A stretch of 9,592 bases of DNA, from assembly GCA_009840715.1 (NCBI GenBank), contig VXNE01000196.1:1-9592 (forward strand), in the 5' to 3' direction. How positions within the stretch are numbered: position 1 is the stretch's first letter; each line of letters starts with the position of its first letter. Below the pieces are notes generated by a model. The model made no database searches. It was given only the letters and a program-made list of their open reading frames with translations, and was not told the DNA's origin. Below, piece after piece: positions 1 to 5,371 of this stretch. The translations under genes and the position numbers were made by a program. Source of the DNA: Gammaproteobacteria bacterium (GTDB taxonomy: Bacteria > Pseudomonadota > Gammaproteobacteria > Pseudomonadales > Azotimanducaceae).

Positions 1-65
1 GTCCGGTCCCTCTGGTGGCAGCGGCGCGCCCCAATAGATATATTGATACATCATTCAGACAAATT

Positions 66-113
66 GCAAGCCACGAGGTGGCTTGCCAAGCTCCCGGGTC
101 CGGTGGCGGACCC
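66..113. repeat. Two tandem perfect hairpins in the leader of the first gene
   Basis: Seen: GCAAGCCAC (66-74) and GTGGCTTGC (78-86) form a perfect 9-bp stem with a 3-nt loop. Ten bases on, GGGTCCG (96-102) and CGGACCC (107-113) form a perfect 7-bp stem with a 4-nt loop. Directly after come two copies of ACCGTGGA (116-123 and 127-134), the second running into the Shine-Dalgarno of the gene at 144. An AT-rich patch (33-69), out of character with the GC-rich surroundings, lies just upstream and may hold a promoter. The hairpins could be the terminator of a gene to the left, operators, or a leader RNA structure. Neither has a T-tract. Confidence 0.5.
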
Positions 114-143
114 GCACCGTGGACAGACCGTGGAGGACGAAAC

Positions 144-593
144 ATGAGTGGCGACATCCGTTCGGGCATGCCGGTACTGGTTCGGCACGAGGGGGGGTGG
201 CGGGGCGAGTACGTGCACGTCGATCCGGACGGCGCGATCCTGGATCGGCACGCGTCTCATCTGGCGTGCACGTTTCCGGAGTCGGGCCCGTTCGACTACC
301 ACCAGACGAACACGTACACCTGGACGGACGGGAAGCGGGAGGAGATCCAGTTCCCGGCCACCTATCGCGAAGGCCGCATCTGGTGGGACAACGAGCGTAT
401 CGTCGGCTCGGCCTGGGAGGTGGACCAGCGCACGATCATGCTGAACTGGTCGCGCAAGGACCTGCCGGGCAGCTACCTGTACGAGATGATCCAGATCAAC
501 GAGGGCAACGACCGCCGCGCCCGTACGTGGCACTGGTTCGTCGACGACGTGCTGGTTCGGCGCACCTGCATCAGGGAATCCCGGAGCGCCTGA
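144..593 (+). CDS. DUF3598-like (lipocalin/calycin-like) conserved protein
   Basis: A 149-aa soluble protein with no signal peptide or membrane segment. The start is the ATG at 144, preceded by GGAGGA (132-137) at good spacing. An in-frame extension to position 15 exists but has no ribosome binding site and crosses the hairpins. The sequence is rich in Trp and Tyr and alternates short beta strands: a DGAILDRHASH segment, then TNTYTWTDGKREEIQFPATY, then a GRIWWDNERIVGSAWEVD segment, ending in a YLYEMIQ and WHWFVDD region. This pattern matches my memory of small DUF3598/lipocalin-like proteins, which use a beta barrel to bind or sense a ligand. The family is an inference and the ligand is unknown. 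It converges with the gene ending at 773. Confidence 0.75.
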   Translation: MSGDIRSGMPVLVRHEGGWRGEYVHVDPDGAILDRHASHLACTFPESGPFDYHQTNTYTWTDGKREEIQFPATYREGRIWWDNERIVGSAWEVDQRTIMLNWSRKDLPGSYLYEMIQINEGNDRRARTWHWFVDDVLVRRTCIRESRSA

Positions 594-600
594 CGTTCGC

Positions 601-672
601 GGCGGCGCCGCCGTAAAGCGCGCTCCGCCGCCGAGCCCTGAGCCGAGACGGCCGCCGTTCGTGGCGGTCTCG
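601..672. terminator. Hairpins between convergent genes, possible bidirectional terminator
   Basis: Seen: a 12-bp perfect palindrome GGCGGCGCCGCC at 601-612, just after the stop at 593, and a second hairpin in which CGAGAC (644-649) pairs with GTCTCG (667-672), with an inner CGCC/GGCG stem and a loop around GTTCGT. The second is followed by TTGCGCGTTTC rather than a clean T-tract. Placement between two convergent genes fits termination, but without a U-run the call is tentative. Confidence 0.35.
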
Positions 673-772
673 TTGCGCGTTTCGAGGCCGGCCTGCCGCG
701 CGGCGCACCACAGGAAAGCCTGGTAGGCGCACTGCCCGCCGTGGGCTTTGACATGACCTGGGGATGACCGCG

Positions 773-1042
773 CTATTGGCCCGTGACAGCTTCCTGGCCG
801 ATATCGTCCGATGGGCGCGACGGTCGGGGGGAAGAGGGCTTGGCGGCGTCGCGCGTGAGCATCGCTTCGTGGAGACGGCGGACGCGGTTACTGGCCGAGC
901 GGGTGAACAGGAACGGGAGCAAGGCGTGAATCAGGCAGGCAACCCCGCCGACCAGCATTGCGACCGCGAAGCCCGAGGCCTTGGCCAGATATTCGACGTA
1001 GGACTCACCGACTTCGTCGAGATGCTCGGTCAGCCAGCTCAT
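773..1042 (-). CDS. DUF6356 family small membrane protein
   Basis: An 89-aa protein starting at the ATG on the minus strand at 1042; an upstream in-frame extension to 1123 lacks the family pattern. The core reads HLDEVGESYVEYLAKASGFA near the N-terminus, then a hydrophobic stretch FAVAMLVGGVACLIHALLPF (about residues 24-43), then LFTRSASNRVRRLHEAML. The order 'VGESY..H/Y, GxxC(L)(I)HALLPFLFTR, RLHxxM' is the signature I associate with DUF6356, short inner-membrane proteins of Pseudomonadota whose function is unknown. One transmembrane helix is predicted by eye. It is divergent from the Lrp-family gene, so control by that regulator is possible but unproven. The C-terminal tail of about 20 residues is Pro/Ser-rich and low in complexity. 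Confidence 0.8.
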   Translation of the reverse strand: MSWLTEHLDEVGESYVEYLAKASGFAVAMLVGGVACLIHALLPFLFTRSASNRVRRLHEAMLTRDAAKPSSPRPSRPSDDIGQEAVTGQ

Positions 1043-1119
1043 CGGACGATCCCACGTGGCCGAACGGGACAGGCTGAACGTAGCCGATCGCGTGCGGAAA
1101 AGGGTCGCAAACTGCACTT

Positions 1120-1138
1120 CCAATCGGACACTATTTGG
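1120..1138. promoter_or_regulatory. Imperfect palindrome in the divergent region, possible Lrp operator
   Basis: CCAATCGGACACTATTTGG forms an imperfect dyad (CCAAT against ATTTGG) between the divergent starts at 1042 and 1156. Lrp/AsnC proteins commonly bind degenerate AT-flanked palindromes next to their own gene, so this is a candidate autoregulatory site. No convincing -35/-10 pair was found for either gene, so this is weak. Confidence 0.25.
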
Positions 1139-1155
1139 TAGATTTTTCTCCCAAA

Positions 1156-1647
1156 ATGCTATGGAGTAGAAAGACTATCCTTGACCGCACCGACCTGAGG
1201 ATTCTCGAGCTGGTCGAGCAGGACACAAGGCTGTCCACTGCCGAGATCAGCGACCGCGTCGGCCTGAGCAGGACGCCCTGTTGGCGCCGCCTCCAGAAGC
1301 TCGACCAGCAGGACACGATCCTCGGACGTGTCGCACTGCTCAATCGCGGCCACCTCAACCTCAGGGTCGACGCTTTCGTCTCGATCCGTACGGACCAGCA
1401 CAACGAGCGCTGGTTCGAGGCGTTCGCCGCGGCGGTGGCGGCGTTTCCCGAAGTGATCGAGCTGTACCGCATGAGCGGCGAGGTGGACTACCTGATCCAC
1501 GTGGTCGTGCCGGACATCCCAGCATTCGACGGCTTCTACAAGCGACTGATCCGGTCCGTGGATCTCACCGACGTCAGCACGAGCTTCGCCATGGAGCGCA
1601 TCAAGTACACGACGGCGTTGCCGCTCCACTACGCTGACCGGGACTGA
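1156..1647 (+). CDS. Lrp/AsnC family transcriptional regulator
   Basis: A 163-aa protein of normal length for the family. The N-terminus has LDRTDLRILELVEQD followed by the winged helix-turn-helix LSTAEISDRVGLSRTPCWRR, in which the 'SxxxxWRRxxxL' recognition helix is typical. The C-terminal half is the RAM (AsnC) ligand-sensing domain: RVDAFVSIRTD, then FPEVIELYRMSGEVDYLIHV, then YKRLIRSVDLTDVSTSFAME. The family senses amino acids or related small molecules and acts as octamers or other oligomers on DNA. ATG 1156 is chosen over TTG 1135 because the conserved region begins about ten residues later; neither has a good Shine-Dalgarno. The effector and targets are unknown; the divergent DUF6356 gene is the obvious candidate target. 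Confidence 0.92.
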   Translation: MLWSRKTILDRTDLRILELVEQDTRLSTAEISDRVGLSRTPCWRRLQKLDQQDTILGRVALLNRGHLNLRVDAFVSIRTDQHNERWFEAFAAAVAAFPEVIELYRMSGEVDYLIHVVVPDIPAFDGFYKRLIRSVDLTDVSTSFAMERIKYTTALPLHYADRD

Positions 1648-1858
1648 CCGCCCGAGTGTGCCTGGCGTCCGGATGGGCTACGTCGCCGCTCAAGGTAGCC
1701 ACATGGCGAAGGCGTGCCACGTCGGTGGTCAATCCGGAAGCTTGGTTCGCAGAGCGACTGCGCGGAGCGCGCCGAGCAAGGACAGGGGACACAGCCTGTG
1801 CCGGAAGGGATATAGCTCTGCACGCCCGCCGCTGACGGCGTAGCGCTGGGATGTTTCT

Positions 1859-1913
1859 CGGGTAGCGAGTCTTCGCTATCCGTGACACCTCCTGAGCTTG
1901 GCTTCACGGTGTC
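1859..1913. terminator. Two adjacent hairpins between convergent genes
   Basis: Hairpin one: 1859-1868 pairs with 1873-1882 (ten pairs, one of them G-T, tetraloop GTCT). Hairpin two: GACACC (1884-1889) pairs with GGTGTC (1908-1913), with an inner GAGC/GCTT stem. They lie between the lrp stop at 1647 and the minus-strand stop at 1926, the second only about 12 bp past the latter. Neither is followed by a clear T-tract, so intrinsic termination is plausible, not shown. The rest of 1648-1858 holds nothing I recognise. Confidence 0.4.
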
Positions 1914-1925
1914 CAACGGAGCGGC

Positions 1926-2102
1926 CTACTCGTCGTAGTACCAGATGGCCGCGCGCGTGACGAGGATCGCGACGAGCGCGACATCAAGCGGCGCGCCTAG
2001 AACGGCTAGCGCCGCGGCCACGCCGACCGAGGCCCACATACGCCAGCCGAGAAACCAGGCGATGAGGGTGGCGACAATCGTCTCGATCATGCTCGCGCGC
2101 AT
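1926..2102 (-). CDS. Small two-helix membrane protein, function unknown
   Basis: A 58-aa protein from ATG 2102; ATG 2090 would give 54 aa and TTG 2120 would give 64. After a short N-terminus come two hydrophobic segments, ETIVATLIAWFLGWRMW (about residues 7-23) and ASVGVAAALAVLGAPLDVALVAILV, ending in TRAAIWYYDE. This is compatible with a helical hairpin in the inner membrane with a charged C-terminus. No start has a clear ribosome binding site. I do not recognise a family. Strong hydrophobicity periodicity and an intact frame support it, but the lack of a ribosome binding site keeps confidence moderate. It is isolated: convergent with lrp and divergent from the operon at 2407. Confidence 0.55.
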   Translation of the reverse strand: MRASMIETIVATLIAWFLGWRMWASVGVAAALAVLGAPLDVALVAILVTRAAIWYYDE

Positions 2103-2327
2103 GTCAGTTGGTCGGCCCAATACTGCATGGCCGGTCCGCGGCGTTCCAGTAGGTCGGAGCGCGCATGCACGTGTTTGGCTTCGTCGCCTGATGCGTCGCC
2201 CAAAGCCATTTCAGCAACCCTCGCGCTCTACGCCCGTCTCGCCCGCCCGGCCCCGGAGCGAGTTTCGGCACCCGTGAATCGTCGCGCGGATGCCCGACCC
2301 CGTCGCCGAACCGTTCAGAAAGAGCGC
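2103..2327. other. Intergenic stretch without a supported gene
   Basis: I see no frame with consistent GC-rich third positions or a ribosome binding site here on either strand. It separates the minus-strand membrane gene from the promoter at 2328. Confidence 0.5.
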
Positions 2328-2356
2328 TTGACAGTGTGTACCCTCGCCACTAGGTT
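2328..2356 (+). promoter_or_regulatory. Sigma70-type promoter for the short-gene operon
   Basis: A perfect -35 box TTGACA (2328-2333) is followed by exactly 17 bp and TAGGTT (2351-2356) as the -10 box (matches TATAAT at positions 1, 2 and 6). The predicted transcription start is near 2363. A 6-bp perfect hairpin with a CTTC loop (GTTCGT 2383-2388, ACGAAC 2393-2398) would sit in the leader just ahead of the first gene. This would drive the genes from 2407 to 3844. Confidence 0.6.
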
Positions 2357-2406
2357 TCTGCGGAACGGCAACACGGCAGGGCGTTCGTCTTCACGAACCT
2401 CCGTGA

Positions 2407-2613
2407 GTGTCCCTTCGGCGGCTTGGGCTGGCTACCCGCGACGCCCGATGGAAAGCAGGTCCAAAGCGTTCTTCCTTGCCCGGACACGGCCGGCGTGAGC
2501 CGCGTCTTCGGTTGCGCCGGGTGGATCCCGGAGTGCTGCAGGGGGTGTTGGTTGCGGGCGCGGTACCGCCGGGGTCGACGACGCTCGAGCGCGTCGAACG
2601 GGTCGAGGGATGA
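2407..2613 (+). CDS. Hypothetical small basic protein, first gene of the short-gene operon
   Basis: A 68-aa frame from GTG 2407 whose stop overlaps the next start as ATGA (2610-2613), typical of translationally coupled operon genes. The second half (about residues 33-68) has the GC-rich third positions of a true gene and reads RRVDPGVLQGVLVAGAVPPG then STTLERVERVEG. The first half is less convincing, and the start is uncertain: no Shine-Dalgarno precedes 2407, and internal GTG/TTG codons could serve. No family is recognised. It lies about 45 bp after the predicted transcription start, which supports it as the first cistron. Confidence 0.4.
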   Translation: MSLRRLGLATRDARWKAGPKRSSLPGHGRREPRLRLRRVDPGVLQGVLVAGAVPPGSTTLERVERVEG

Positions 2614-2952
2614 GTACGCCGACCCCTGGCCTGCCGGGCGAGCTGCTCTACGCGTACCAAGCGCAGCACGACGCCGCCTACGACCGGCTGCGCCACAGGC
2701 GCTACGCGTGCCGGGCGCCCCACGCCATGCGAGCTGCTGGGGGAGGTCGTACAGAAGTACGACTGGATCGTGTGCTGGGCTCCCTTCACCTGGGGCGTCG
2801 AGGTGTACTCCAGCAACGAGGACGTCGGCGAGTTTGGTTTCCGGAATGACGCCCAGCGGGAGCGACACTTCGCGAAGATCGGCGCGGCGCTGACGGCCTG
2901 GGTTGCCGAGCGGCGTGCCGCCGGCGAGAACCTGGGTCTACTGCGGGACTAG
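2610..2952 (+). pseudogene. Hypothetical protein split by a +1 frameshift
   Basis: Two good frames join into one protein of about 113 aa. Frame one starts at ATG 2610 (MSTPTPGLPGELLYAY, then QAQHDAAYDRLRHRRYAC). Near 2718-2735 the GC-rich third-position pattern moves to the next frame, which reads CELLGEVVQKYDWIVCWAPF, then TWGVEVYSSNEDVGEFGF, then a helical C-terminus AKIGAALTAWVAERRAAGEN, stopping at 2952. The second frame has no start except GTG 2770 inside the conserved-looking part. Dropping one C from the CCCC run at 2718-2721 restores a continuous frame. Aromatic and acidic strands followed by a helix suggest a small folded domain. I recognise no family. It could be a real broken gene or a sequencing error. 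Confidence 0.5.
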
Positions 2953-3370
2953 CCAGGCAGCGCACTACGAGCAGGACAATGGCCACCACGCGCAGATCCC
3001 GGCTGAGCGCAAGTACCGCAGCCGGCGGTGGCGGCACTCCAGGGCGGCGGTGACGGTCGTCAAACTGGGCGATGGCTGGAGCGCGGCGAAGACCGACTGG
3101 TGTTGCGAAGGGTACCGGTTACACGACCCAACCGGTTGCTTGCGCGGTCTCACGCAGGTCCGTTACGGCATCGTGCGGGCCGTCGACCTAGAGCGCGACG
3201 GTCCATTGGACCGGTTGGGCCACCCGGAGTGGCAGCCCCCACCGCCGCTACAGCGCGGCCAGATCGTCGTGCAGGAGCCGATCCGGAGGCCCATGGCGAT
3301 CGAGTTCGAGGATGTCACCGAGCGCGACGTCTGGCTGGCCCGGGCGATCGCGGCGATCGACGATGGGTGA
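2915..3370 (+). CDS. Hypothetical protein
   Basis: About 151 aa from GTG 2915; TTG 2903 is an alternative. Either start overlaps the end of the preceding gene by 38-50 bp and neither has a clear ribosome binding site, so the true start is unresolved. Third positions are GC-rich throughout. The N-terminal part is basic (ERKYRSRRWRHSRAAVTVV), followed by KLGDGWSAAKTDWCCEGYRL, a Pro-rich linker (PEWQPPPPLQRGQIVVQEP) and a C-terminal segment AIEFEDVTERDVWLARAIAA. The paired Cys in DWCCEGY and a further Cys in TGCLRG are the only obvious candidate ligand residues. I recognise no family. Same-strand packing makes it part of the operon. Confidence 0.55.
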   Translation: MPPARTWVYCGTSQAAHYEQDNGHHAQIPAERKYRSRRWRHSRAAVTVVKLGDGWSAAKTDWCCEGYRLHDPTGCLRGLTQVRYGIVRAVDLERDGPLDRLGHPEWQPPPPLQRGQIVVQEPIRRPMAIEFEDVTERDVWLARAIAAIDDG

Positions 3371-3433
3371 TGATCGCGACCGTCGGCACGCGTGGAGTTT
3401 CGCCGGCCGGCTTCCGCGGGATAAGGGACACTG

Positions 3434-3647
3434 ATGACGGCGAGCGCAAGACACAGGCCAAGCGACGTTCTGCTGGAGGTCGGTCGACGCAACAGTACGT
3501 TCCCCAGGCTGGCGCAACTGGTCGCGCGTGCTCGGCGAGCCGCCCACGGCGGCCGACCGCGGTCCGGCCAGCTTCGCCGGACGGCAGGGGGACACGGGCG
3601 GTGCATTGTTGGGTGACGGTGCCGGAGCAGAGGACCGGGAGCGATGA
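3434..3647 (+). pseudogene. Hypothetical small protein split by a +1 frameshift
   Basis: ATG 3434 has an AAGGG Shine-Dalgarno (3423-3427) and opens a good frame, MTASARHRPSDVLLEVGRRN. Past the CCCC run at 3502-3505 the better frame is the next one, which reads GWRNWSRVLGEPPTAADRG, then PASFAGRQGDTGGALLGDG, and stops at 3647 with an ATGA overlap onto the next gene's start at 3644. Removing one C gives a continuous protein of about 70 aa. The unshifted frame instead runs on to 3616 with an Arg-rich, unlikely tail. The ribosome binding site at one end and the ATGA junction at the other both argue the intact gene was real. Function unknown. Confidence 0.42.
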
Positions 3648-3844
3648 AGGATACTGACGACAGCAGTTCGCGCCGGCAGGCGAATGGTGCAGCCAAGCCT
3701 CGCGATCCGTGGCAGGGGCCAGTTCCCGTGACCCGGGCCGCTATGGAGAAGACCAACTTCCTCGCCGAGCTGGCGGAGGAGGATGCGTGGAGGCGGAAGG
3801 AGGAGGCGCTGGCGCGTAAGGCGAAGCGCCAGAGGCGCGAGTGA
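3644..3844 (+). CDS. Small highly charged protein, function unknown
   Basis: A 66-aa protein; ATG 3644 overlaps the preceding stop as ATGA and has GGAG at 3637-3640. The N-terminus is polar and probably disordered (MKDTDDSSSRRQANGAAKPR, DPWQGPVPV). From about residue 33 on it is a charged helix, FLAELAEEDAWRRKEEALAR, ending in KAKRQRRE. It has the look of a small nucleic-acid or protein-binding adaptor, but that is only composition. No family recognised. It is the last gene before a 700-bp gap, so probably the end of the operon. Confidence 0.6.
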   Translation: MKDTDDSSSRRQANGAAKPRDPWQGPVPVTRAAMEKTNFLAELAEEDAWRRKEEALARKAKRQRRE

Positions 3845-4161
3845 CCCGTAGCGCCGGGAGGCGCTGTGTGGCGACGGTCCCCGAAGCGGGCGCCCGGACA
3901 CCGATCGGGGGAGGCGAAACACGCTGCGCTCGATCAGTAGGACTGTCAGGAATTCCGTGTTGGGGCCGTTTCCGGGCCTGATCGGACCGTCACCCCGCCG
4001 GCCATCGCCTCGGCGTGACGGAACGGTCCAACCTACAGGGATCGACGGGCCGGTTCCTACACCACGCCCGGGGACACAACCCGTCCTTGAGCGCCGGGTG
4101 GGGCGAGGAATCCGCGGCTGCGCGGGGAAGTGCAGGCTTAGACGCAACCAAGCGGCCGCAA
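3845..4161. other. Intergenic stretch with a long imperfect inverted repeat
   Basis: No gene is supported; the open frames crossing it lack ribosome binding sites and coding-like third positions. An imperfect inverted repeat spans 3959-4032: GTTGGGGCCGTTTCCG on the left against CGGAACGGTCCAAC on the right (one substitution plus small bulges), with an inner stem GGACCG (left) against CGGTCC (right). It could be an operon terminator or a mobile-element relic. The polarity (GTT outside left, AAC outside right) is the reverse of an integron attC site. Confidence 0.35.
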
Positions 4162-4190
4162 TTGACATCGGTGCGCCTGCCCACTACGTT
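4162..4190 (+). promoter_or_regulatory. Sigma70-type promoter with perfect -35 box
   Basis: TTGACA (4162-4167), 17 bp, then TACGTT (4185-4190). Predicted start near 4197, leaving a leader of about 350 nt before the GTG at 4547 or producing a separate small RNA. Spacing and box quality closely mirror the promoter at 2328. Confidence 0.5.
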
Positions 4191-4191
4191 C

Positions 4192-4310
4192 GGGGGCTCG
4201 GCAACACACCGAGTAGGCCGGCGGTTGACGCCAGTTGCCTGCTTCGATGCAGAGCCCCCCACCGGGATGGGAGTAGCTACCCCAAGGCCCGCCGGGGCGG
4301 ACTTCCCGCG
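4192..4310 (+). ncRNA. Hairpin-rich leader or small RNA candidate
   Basis: Immediately after the -10 box, GGGGGCTC (4192-4199) is complementary to GAGCCCCC (4252-4259) and would close a domain containing GGCG/CGCC with loop GTTGA (4220-4232) and CTGC/GCAG with loop TTCGAT (4239-4252, whose last base competes with the closing stem). A competing hairpin is CTCGG/CCGAG (4197-4213). Further on are the palindrome GTAGCTAC and a GCCC/GGGC hairpin. It is not a canonical tRNA (no proper anticodon loop) and lacks the SRP RNA core motif. The closing stem begins slightly before the predicted transcription start, which weakens the RNA interpretation. The remainder, 4311-4546, shows nothing further. Confidence 0.22.
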
Positions 4311-4546
4311 CGTCGCGAGTATTGCCGAACGGCCCGGCAACGCGCGCGCGTGCGTGCGGGTTGCCGATTCCATTGAACCGGGACGGGCTCGTCGTCGAGG
4401 GGAAGTCGGGCGTCGAGCAGGGGGTCGAGCCGGATGGGCGCTGTACGTCACGGGGGATGCCGCGGGACATGCGATGCGCGGCGAGTCAATGGGCGTCCGT
4501 TCGCGGGTCCACCGTCCCCACAGTCAGAACTTTGGAGGTCGATCAC

Positions 4547-5143
4547 GTGACCACACACAAGCGAATGCTCGCCGGAACCGTCGCACTGGCCCTAAGCGCG
4601 CTCGCCGTAGCGCAGACCCAGGAAGAGCGTCGGGAAGCGTACGAACAGGCCGTTCTGGACCGGAACCTGTCGATGGCCGAGTTGCTGCTCGACAGCCCGT
4701 TCACCGTGGTGCACCGGGTAGCCGGCGGAACCCCCCGGGCACGGGTGGTCGTCTTCACCGATCCCACCTGTCCCTACTCCCGACGCCTGCACGGCGACCT
4801 GGACAAGATCACGGCCGCCGGGATCGAAGTGCAGTACTCCGTGTACTCGCGCTCGGCCCCGCCAAAGCCGCGCCGCTCCGACATGCCCTGGCTCATGGAC
4901 TTCTGGTGCGTGCCGCCGGACAAGCGCCACGAGAAGGCGGACGTCCTGTTCCGCGAGCTGCAGGTACCGCAGCGCGGCGCGGACTGTGACGAAGACCTCG
5001 CCGAGCTTCTGTCGCGGACGCCCATAGAGATCGCGCACGCGATCGGGGTGACCGGCACGCCGACATTCCTGACGGACTCCGGCCGCATGCACGCCGGTTA
5101 TCGCGATGCGCAGGGTCTGATCGCGGAGGTGCTGGGGGAATGA
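4547..5143 (+). CDS. Exported DsbC-like thioredoxin-fold protein with CPYS active site
   Basis: 198 aa from GTG 4547, chosen for its strong GGAGG (4534-4538) and because it places a signal peptide at the start: KRM then LAGTVALALSALAVAQ with probable cleavage after about residue 22. A helical linker (TQEERREAYEQAVL) leads to a DsbC/G-type catalytic domain: VVVFTDPTCPYSRRLHGDL with the active site at residues 75-78, and the cis-proline loop TGTPTFL (Pro172). Cys121 and Cys147 match the position of the second, structural disulfide of DsbC. The family acts in the periplasm on protein disulfides. The resolving Cys is Ser here, so net oxidation through CXXC is impossible; isomerisation, glutathione-linked chemistry or a non-redox role are options. 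The DsbC dimerisation domain is absent or reduced to the short linker. It sits alone behind a long leader. Confidence 0.82.
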   Translation: MTTHKRMLAGTVALALSALAVAQTQEERREAYEQAVLDRNLSMAELLLDSPFTVVHRVAGGTPRARVVVFTDPTCPYSRRLHGDLDKITAAGIEVQYSVYSRSAPPKPRRSDMPWLMDFWCVPPDKRHEKADVLFRELQVPQRGADCDEDLAELLSRTPIEIAHAIGVTGTPTFLTDSGRMHAGYRDAQGLIAEVLGE

Positions 5144-5163
5144 CCGACGCTCGGTGCAGAGTG

Positions 5164-5243
5164 GCTTCGGGGCGGTTGGGTTCCCGCGCCGGGAGGCGCA
5201 GGGCCGAAGCGCTGTCGGAGCGGAAACGAGCGTAGCTTCCGAC
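5164..5243. terminator. Two hairpins downstream of the DsbC-like gene
   Basis: GCTTCGG (5164-5170) pairs with CCGAAGC (5204-5210), and GTCGGA (5214-5219) with TCCGAC (5238-5243), the latter extended by GC/GC after a one-base bulge. They follow the stop at 5143. No T-tract follows either, so termination is inferred from position. The rest of 5244-5371 has no recognised signal. Confidence 0.35.
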
Positions 5244-5371
5244 GGACCCGGCAGCCTGCGCGCACTTGCCTGCAGCCGTCATGGGACTCAAGACCAACGG
5301 CGGGACGACGCCCCCGGACGTTGGCCCGCGATCCGTAGAGGCGCCGCAACGCGACCCTTGAGATACGCCTC

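Noticed and set aside
51..533. Minus-strand open frame opposite the first gene
   Set aside because: The plus-strand gene has a good ribosome binding site and a sensible aromatic beta pattern; the antisense frame has neither.
748..753. TTGACA as a -35 box
   Set aside because: No acceptable -10 at 16-18 bp, and no gene starts downstream; it precedes the 3' end of a minus-strand gene.
3127..3219. Inverted repeat CCCAACCGGT / ACCGGTTGGG with 73-bp spacing
   Set aside because: It lies inside a coding gene, has no extended pairing beyond 10 bp, and is probably chance.
3959..4032. Integron attC site (imperfect inverted repeat with GTT and AAC ends)
   Set aside because: The polarity is reversed: attC runs RYYYAAC to GTTRRRY. 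No repeated family of such sites lies between the other genes, and gene orientations are mixed.
3248..4168. Long minus-strand open frame of 306 codons
   Set aside because: Antisense to coupled plus-strand genes, with no ribosome binding site and a Pro/Arg/Ser-rich composition.
4192..4261. tRNA or SRP RNA (GGGGGCTC closing stem, TTCGA loop, trailing CCA)
   Set aside because: No U33-type anticodon loop, D-arm or positions 8-9 pattern; the SRP core motif is missing.
4015..4989. Long plus-strand open frame of 324 codons
   Set aside because: It crosses the signal peptide and active-site region of the DsbC-like gene in the wrong frame; composition is that of a GC-rich shadow frame.
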